Source of the DNA: Aquilaria yunnanensis
Lineage: Eukaryota > Streptophyta > Magnoliopsida > Malvales > Thymelaeaceae
Length of the DNA: 64,000 nucleotides
Assembly (NCBI GenBank): GCA_039654915.1
Contig: CM077597.1
Span: 35,810,001 to 35,874,000, forward strand
Direction: 5' to 3'
Shown here in pieces: positions 58,256-64,000 of this stretch. Both the position numbers and the translations under genes were made by a program. The number at the start of each line of letters is the position of its first letter. Position 1 is the first letter of the stretch. The notes below the pieces were generated by a model. The model saw only the letters and a program-made list of their open reading frames with translations, was not told the DNA's origin and did not search any database.

Positions 58256-59400
58256 CTAAGTATAGAATTTTTTTAAGGCATCTGAGTGCCATGTGTTTTT
58301 CAGTTCTCCCCCTTCGGTGTCGCCAAGCTTGTAGTCTCCCTTGCAAACTTCATCAAGGACCAAGTAAGGCCCTTCCCAGTTCGCCCGAAGCACCCATTGG
58401 GAAGGTCTTCGGGGCTCAAATTCAGCCTTTCGGAGAATGAGGTCTCCTTTCCTTATTCCTTTCGGCCTAACGCGTAGGTTTGCGGATGTGGCCACTCTTT
58501 GCTAAAAGGCTTTCCTTCTGAGTTCGGCCACCTCTCTATGTTCGTCCACCAGATCGAGCTTAGTTCTTGATTCGAGGTCATTCCCTCTTTCGTCGAACAC
58601 TTGAATTCTGATTGATGGCCGCACTACTTCAACAGGGATAATGGCCTCTGTGCCAAAGACGAGTGAAAAAGGTGTTTCCCCCGTGGCCCTTCGGGGTGTC
58701 GTCTGATAACTCCAGAGCACACTAGGAAGTTCTCCTGGCCATTTTCCCTTTGCTTCTCCTAACCTCTTTTTCAGATCCTCTTTTATGCTTCTGTTGGATA
58801 CCTCTACTTCTCCGTTACTTTGGGATGAGCCACCGGGGCAAAGTGCATTTTTACTCCAAGGTTGGTGATGAATGCTTGGAACCCCTTGTCTGTGAACTGG
58901 GAACCATTATCGGCCACTATCACTCTCGGTATGCCGAACTTGCATATAATGTTTTTCCAGACGAACTTTTGTATATCCTTTGCCGAAATAGTTGTTAGGG
59001 GTTCTGCCTCGATCCACTTAGTGAAGTAATCCATTACCACCAAGCAGAACTTCACTCCTCCGGGTGCTGTCGGGAGCAGCCCAGTGAGATCTATGCCCCA
59101 CACTGCAAAGGGACAACGGTAATCTGCCGAGGTTATTAACTCCGAGGGGAGTCTTTGGATACTAGCGTGTCTTTGGCAATTATCACACTTCTGGACGAAT
59201 TGCCTTACGTCCTTTCTCAAGGTAGGCTAGAAGTATCCTTGGCAGAGTATTACTCCCGCCAAGGCATCAGTTCCGATATGGGAACCACAAACCCCCTCAT
59301 CGACCTCTTTTGAGAACCATCCTAACATCCTCTTCACTGACACACCTTTGCAATGGATTCGCGTACCCTTACCGGTATAATTCTTCCCCAATTAGAAAAT
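58256..59400 (-). pseudogene. Integrase of Tat-2, broken
   Basis: The zinc-finger end and core lie at 59220-58804 (CDNCQRHASIQ, WGIDLTGLLPTAPGG, ADNGSQFTDKG). The frame then shifts by one lost base near 58820, and the EVEVSN segment with the catalytic Glu continues in another frame. The C-terminal region lies at 58720-58256 (ETPFSLVFGTEA...KFYT), interrupted by TAG at 58502-58504 where Tat-1 has CAG. The 59220-59400 part is decayed zinc-finger text. Confidence 0.86.
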
Positions 59401-59401
59401 A

Positions 59402-61434
59402 TCATCTGGAACGCCTTCGCACCTTCGGTGCCATGTGAGGATCTTCGGGGAGCTCTTCAGTTGCAACATACCTCTTTATAGGATCTTTCCACCCTTGGCC
59501 CCAGGTTGCTATGGTTAGCGTCACTATGCTTGGTTGGCTTAACACTTCGGTGAACCTTTTTGATTTGGCCAAGCTGTCCGCTTCGGCATTGTCTCGGCGA
59601 GGTACATTTTCAATATGTACTGCGTCGAACTCCTGGATGAGCTTCGATACGAACTCGTGATATTTCGCTAGAGTTGGGTCCTTTGCACTATAGTCCCCTG
59701 CCATCTGCCGCACCACCAGTTGGGAGTCACTGTGGGCTTTTAGATTTCTCACACCAATCTTTCTGGCCAGGCGTAACCCTGCTATGATAGCTTCATATTC
59801 TGCCATATTGTTGGTGACATTAAACCCAAATTTGATGGATTTCATGACTTCGAGGCCTTCGGGGCAACGAATGATTACCCCAAGTCCTTGGTGTTCGGAA
59901 CCGGAGGCCCCATCTACAAACAAGGTCCATTCTGGCTCAGCTTTGCCGAGGTCCAATTGTTCTCCTTCGGCAATGGGCACTTCAACAATGAAGTCTGCTA
60001 GAGCTTGAGCTTTTATTGCTTTCCTTGGCTCGTAAGTAATATCATACTTGCCAAGCTCTATGCACCACTTGGAAAGTCTGCCCGAATGATCTACTCTCTT
60101 CATGACGTCCCGAAGAGGTAGGTTACTTCGGATAATAATGGGGTGAGCCTGAAAGTACGGGCGTAGTCTCCGGCTTGCTAATACCAAGGCATAAATAGCC
60201 TTTTACAGCAGGGGATACCTGACCTCGGTGCCATGTAGGGACTTGCTCACGTAGTATACTGGCCATTGCTCTGGCCCCTCTTCTTTTACAAGAACCGAAC
60301 TTAGTGCTTTTTCGGTAACTGTGAGGTACAATATAAGAGGTTTTCCCTCAAGTGGTTGCCGAAGAGTGGGTAGGCGAGATAGATAGACTTTAAGCTCTTC
60401 CCAGGCTTTTTGGCACTCCTCGTTCCAAGGCCGGTCATCGGCTCCGAGGTTTGCACCATTTTTTGCTACCTTTGTAAGGACTTTAAAGAATTCTCGGCAG
60501 TGATCCCCATACCTGGAAATGAATCTGCTAAGGGACGTTATTCTTCCCATGAGTCTTTGGACATCCTTTGTTGTGACGGGAGTTCAGAATCCGAGTAGTG
60601 CTTTGACTTTTTTCGGGTTGGCATCGATACCTGTTTCTGACACCATAAATCCGAGGAACTTGCCTGAACTTACGCCGAAGACGCACTTTTCTGGATTAAG
60701 GCGTATTCCGAATACCCTAAGTTGGTGGAAAGTTTCCTCCAAATCTGCGATATGACTGACGGGTAGCTTGCTTTTGACTATCATGTCATCGACGTAGACT
60801 TCCATGTTTCGCCCAATTTGGTCTTTGAAGACCTTGTTCATCAGCCTCTGGTAGGTAGCTCCTGCATTTTTAACCCCGAAGGGCATTCTGACATAGCAGT
60901 ATGTACCGACTTCGGTGATGAAGGCGGTTTTTTCCTCATCTTCGGGATCCATTCTGATTTGATGATACCCGCTAAAGGCGTCAAGGAAGCTCAAGAGTTC
61001 GTGCTCAGCAGTTGAGTCTACCAACTGGTCTATTGGCAGGAGAGGGTACGAATCTTTATGGAAAGCGTCATTTAAGTTTCGGAAGTCAATGCACATTCGG
61101 AGCTTGTGGCTCCCCTCTTTTGTAGTGATGACCACATTGCTTAACCATTCGGGGTACTTGACCTCCCTGATTACGCCCGCATCTATTAAGTGTTGGAATT
61201 CATTTTTCACAAAGTTGTTTTTGTGTCCCGGGAGGCTTCGCTTTTTCTGGCGAACGGGCTTCGCCCCTGGGCTTACTTTGAGGCTATGCTGTATTATGCG
61301 AGGGTCTACCCCAGGCCTGTCTCTCGGCGAGTAGGCAAACAAATCTTTATTCATTAGTAGGAAAGATACAAGCTTTTCCTTGTCACCTACGGCCAGTTTT
61401 TTCCATATTCGTGTGTTTCGGCCTGGGACAAGCT
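59402..61434 (-). pseudogene. RT and RNase H of Tat-2, broken
   Basis: RT lies at 61354-60584 (EWLSNVVITTKEG, LRMCIDFRNLND, FLDAFSGYHQIRMD, YVDDMIVKSK), ending in TGA at 60584-60586 where Tat-1 has an Arg codon. The connection lies at 60550-60203 (WPVYYVSKSLHG), ending in TAA where Tat-1 has Gln. RNase H lies at 60187-59402 with DGASG, AEYEAI, SDSQLV and NAEAD. All three pieces share one frame, so the stops are point mutations. The catalytic motifs are kept. Confidence 0.87.
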
Positions 61435-63570
61435 CTATTTCTTCCGTTCTATTTTCTCAGGATCTTCTATTCCTTCTCCTTTCGACTCTTCCGCGTGTAG
61501 GTCCTTCATTTCCGTAGTCTGCGCGCAGTTCATTACTAGGGCTTTCCTCACCTTGACGAACACTCTCCTCACCTCCCCCTGGTCGATGAAGATCTCAGCG
61601 TCTCCATCCTTGGGGGCAAAGGTGACCATTAGGTACATCACATCTGGGCGGATGTGGAGGTTTCCTTGAATTTACCTTCCGAGGATGGCATTGTATGAAG
61701 AAGGGACATCAATGATGATGAACCTTGTTATTGTTGAGGCAAACAGCTCATCCTTGTTACTGGCCGAGGTTCCTCTTAACATCAAGGGAAGATCAATCCA
61801 GCCAAAGACAGGGAGTTCGGATGGTCCTACTCCAAACGTAGGGGAAGTGACGGGCTTGAGGTCGCTTCTCGATATACCCAAACCTGGCAGCAGGTGCGTG
61901 AACAAGACATCTGCATTTGAACCATCATCCAGCAGCACTCTCTTGACGTCCCAGCTTTTGATCCTTGCCATAATCAGCAATGGATCATCATAGGGAAATA
62001 TGACGGTGGATCCATCTCTCCGAAGTAACTTTTTGGATGGGTTTCCATGTTCCATTACTGAAATCTCCCTTGCTTTTCTCTTCCTTCTGCAGATGGCAGT
62101 CCTGTTGTGATCATTTGTATCACTCCTGCCGAGGGTGGCGGCCGCCTTTTCAGACTTCGGTTCCGACGCTTGTCGGAGTCATATTCCCTGTCATCTTCTT
62201 TCCCTTCCTCTTCTCTTCTCCCCTTTGGGGTGGCTATCCGTAGGTAATGCCGAAGCTAACCTTGCTTCATCAGGGATTCAATATAATTCTTTAGCTGGAA
62301 GCAGTCCTCGGTATCATGGCCATGGTCCCGGTGAAACTAGCAGAACTTCTTCATATTCTTTTTGTTGTCCGAGGTCATGGCCTTCGGTCTTTGGATTTGG
62401 GCTCCCTGCCTTTCCATTGTCATGAGGATGCTTGTCCATGAGGTGTTCCGAGGGGTGAAAGCCAATGGCTTCCTTCCCCTAGGCTTCCAAGGTCGTACCC
62501 CTGACTCGATCAGGTAACGAGGTTGCTGGCTTGGCCCCTCGATGCGAATGTGATCCGGTTTGGGGCCTCCCATTCTTAGTTCTTCAGCGGTCATGTGCTG
62601 CTCGGCCCTTTGGTAAAACTTGCCGAGCGTATCAGGGGGATCCTTGGAAAACTCATAGAACAACTGGGAGTCCCTCCGAAGTCCTCGTGTCATGGCCAAG
62701 ATACGTATTTCTGGCCTGAAGTCTGGAACGCTCAAGGCTTCCCTGTTGAACCTTTCGACATAGTCGCGAATGGTTTCCCCATTTTTCTACCTTATGTCGA
62801 ACATCTGGACTAGCATCTTCGCCGTTGGTCAGCTCCCAATGAATTCCTGCGCGAAGGTAGTAGACAACTCTTGGAACTTCATGATAGTTCCTGGAGCCAA
62901 TGAGTTGTACCATGCCATTGCTAGTCCGGCGAGGGTGACCTCAAAATATTTGCACAAGGTGGCATCACCAGCACCGTGCATAACCATGCTGCATTTGTAT
63001 TTCGTCAGATGAACCTGAGGGTCAGTTCGGCCATCGTAGGTTTCCAACCGAGGTACCCGAAAATCGCTAGGCATGGGTGCTTCGACCACTACTCGGGTGA
63101 ATGGTGATTCGTCCCCCTTAAAAGTTTCTAACAGCCTAGCCCAGACGGCCTTCCGAGCTACCTGCCTCTCCACCCTTTCTAACCTCTTTAATATTTTCTC
63201 CATAAGGAGTGCAGCACTGGGCTCTTCTTCCTGTTGTCTATAGGTCTCCGGGAACAGAGACTGATGTCTCCTCTTTGGGGAGTGACTTCGACGCTGAGGA
63301 GATGACGATTTTCCTTCGGGCGAAGAACTCCTTCTGCGAAGAGTTCTGGGCTGTTATGACGTTGTTTCTCCCGTAGGTCACCTCCCAAGGGGTATGTTTT
63401 CCATGGAGGATTCATCTCGTTGCTCTCCGCTTCCCGAACTCCGGTGAGTTGACCTGGGGCTGTTCTCCCGATGAGGCACGGGTGAGGTAGGCCTTCGCCC
63501 CGGAGTTGGCTACGGCCATCGGCGGTCTAATTGCTGCGTCATTTCGGCCACAACAAAGCGTTGGAACTCA
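61435..63570 (-). pseudogene. gag and protease of Tat-2, broken
   Basis: gag starts near 63570 (GFLREFQRFVVAEMTQQLDRRW, in the frame at 63923-63510). Its core lies at 63203-62829 (YDGRTDPQVHL, MAWYNSLAPGTI) and 62735-62337 (SVPDFRPEIRILAMTRGLRR, FYQRAEQHMT). Protease lies at 62055-61672 with LLDDGSNADVLF and YNAILGR, then TAA at 61672-61674. An acidic linker follows at 61641-61435. At least two frameshifts separate these parts. Confidence 0.84.
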
Positions 63571-63733
63571 CGCAGAAAGCCCACGGTAATAGTCAGAAGG
63601 TGTTCATCCTCAGGCAGGGAAGTCCCTGCTGCAGCTTGCTCGGTTGCCAGTTGAATCTCTAGTGCGGACGGGGACTTCGGAAGTCCCTTGTCTTTAGAAC
63701 GCTGAGTCTCAACGACGGTGACCTGGGAATGGG

Positions 63734-63751
63734 TTCCCATAAACGGCACCA
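63734..63751 (-). other. Primer binding site of Tat-2, mutated
   Basis: The minus strand reads TGGTGCCGTTTATGGGAA, three bases short of the Tat-1 site; all three changes are C-to-T or G-to-A. It marks 63754 onward as the 5' LTR. Confidence 0.82.
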
Positions 63752-63753
63752 TA

Positions 63754-64000
63754 TGATGCCCCGCAGCATATTTGTCAGGTGACATGGTGTGACCGAGAGG
63801 GACTTTTGATGTGGAGGAATGCCCGAAGTGTAGGTTTCCCAGGGGGCTGCGCCTGAAATGCCCAGAAATAGGGGTTAGGAGGTCCTCGGAGTCTTTTTCC
63901 GGGGAGGAGCCTCTGACGCCCAACTTAGTGTTTTGAAGGTGGAGAGGGAATGCAAAGGGCCAGAGATTCTTGCTTTTGGCATTTCCTTTTCAGGGAGGCG
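63754..64000 (-). repeat. 5' LTR of Tat-2 (first 247 bp in window order)
   Basis: Matches 53719-53965 with about 13 substitutions and one indel. The rest lies outside the window. Confidence 0.9.

Larger units (their letters stand above)
53719..64000 (-). mobile_element. Tat-lineage retrotransposon Tat-2, right LTR cut by the window edge
   Basis: Same architecture as Tat-1: LTR (53719-54605, 887 bp), purine tract, oppositely oriented spliced gene, integrase, RNase H, RT, protease, gag, primer site, second LTR (63754 onward). The 247 bp of LTR visible twice differ at about 13 positions plus one 1-bp indel (about 5%), so it is older than Tat-1. gag-pol has at least five nonsense codons and several frameshifts. 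LTRs of Tat-1 and Tat-2 share only short blocks, so they are different families. The left flank is TTCAT (53714-53718). It lies in the RT of chromovirus B. Confidence 0.92.

Overview
This window is plant nuclear DNA, almost certainly from the repeat-rich heterochromatin of a large flowering-plant genome. I recognise no host gene, tRNA, rRNA or prokaryotic feature. Nearly all of it is Ty3/gypsy and Ty1/copia LTR retrotransposons nested in one another. The plant assignment rests on initiator-Met-type primer sites (TGGTATCAGAGC), chromovirus and Tat-lineage pol genes, a copia element with a typical plant purine tract, and short GT-AG introns. The species cannot be read from the sequence.

Layout. 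(1) 1-11622: a minus-strand element with giant 4,653-bp LTRs around a 3.1-kb internal region in which pol is deleted (LARD-like, non-autonomous). The LTRs look identical over the 3,869 bp visible twice, so insertion was very recent. (2) 11623-11934: the 3' part of a Tat-type LTR cut by that insertion. (3) 11935-16484: decayed chromovirus gag-pol (minus), an unassigned stretch, a copia LTR scrap and a plus-strand integrase scrap. (4) 16485-22734: two related chromovirus LTRs head to head at 18823/18824. (5) 22735-33951: a structurally complete Tat-lineage element (Tat-1, minus) with 867-bp LTRs about 1.3% diverged. Its gag-pol is broken, but it carries an intact, spliced, oppositely oriented gene with its own promoter. 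(6) 33952-37880: leader of a plus-strand chromovirus (A) with a decayed primer site and the gag start codon. (7) 37881-46033: an old copia element (minus) inserted after the fifth gag codon of A. (8) 46039-48153: the rest of A gag and protease. (9) 48154-53718: a minus-strand chromovirus B (3' LTR, integrase, RNase H, RT), with a 346-bp palindromic insertion in its LTR. (10) 53719-64000: a second, older Tat element (Tat-2, minus) inside the RT of B, running off the window.

How the parts relate. The Tat elements encode gag, protease, RT, RNase H and integrase on the minus strand from the 5' LTR. On the plus strand, between integrase and the 3' LTR, lies a four-exon gene for a roughly 710-740 aa protein with a predicted nuclear signal and a coiled coil. 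Its intron positions, intron phases, TATA box and a G-box 135-136 bp upstream of the TATA box are conserved between two quite different Tat families. This is the most interesting system in the window: a retrotransposon carrying an autonomous, regulated, convergently transcribed extra gene.
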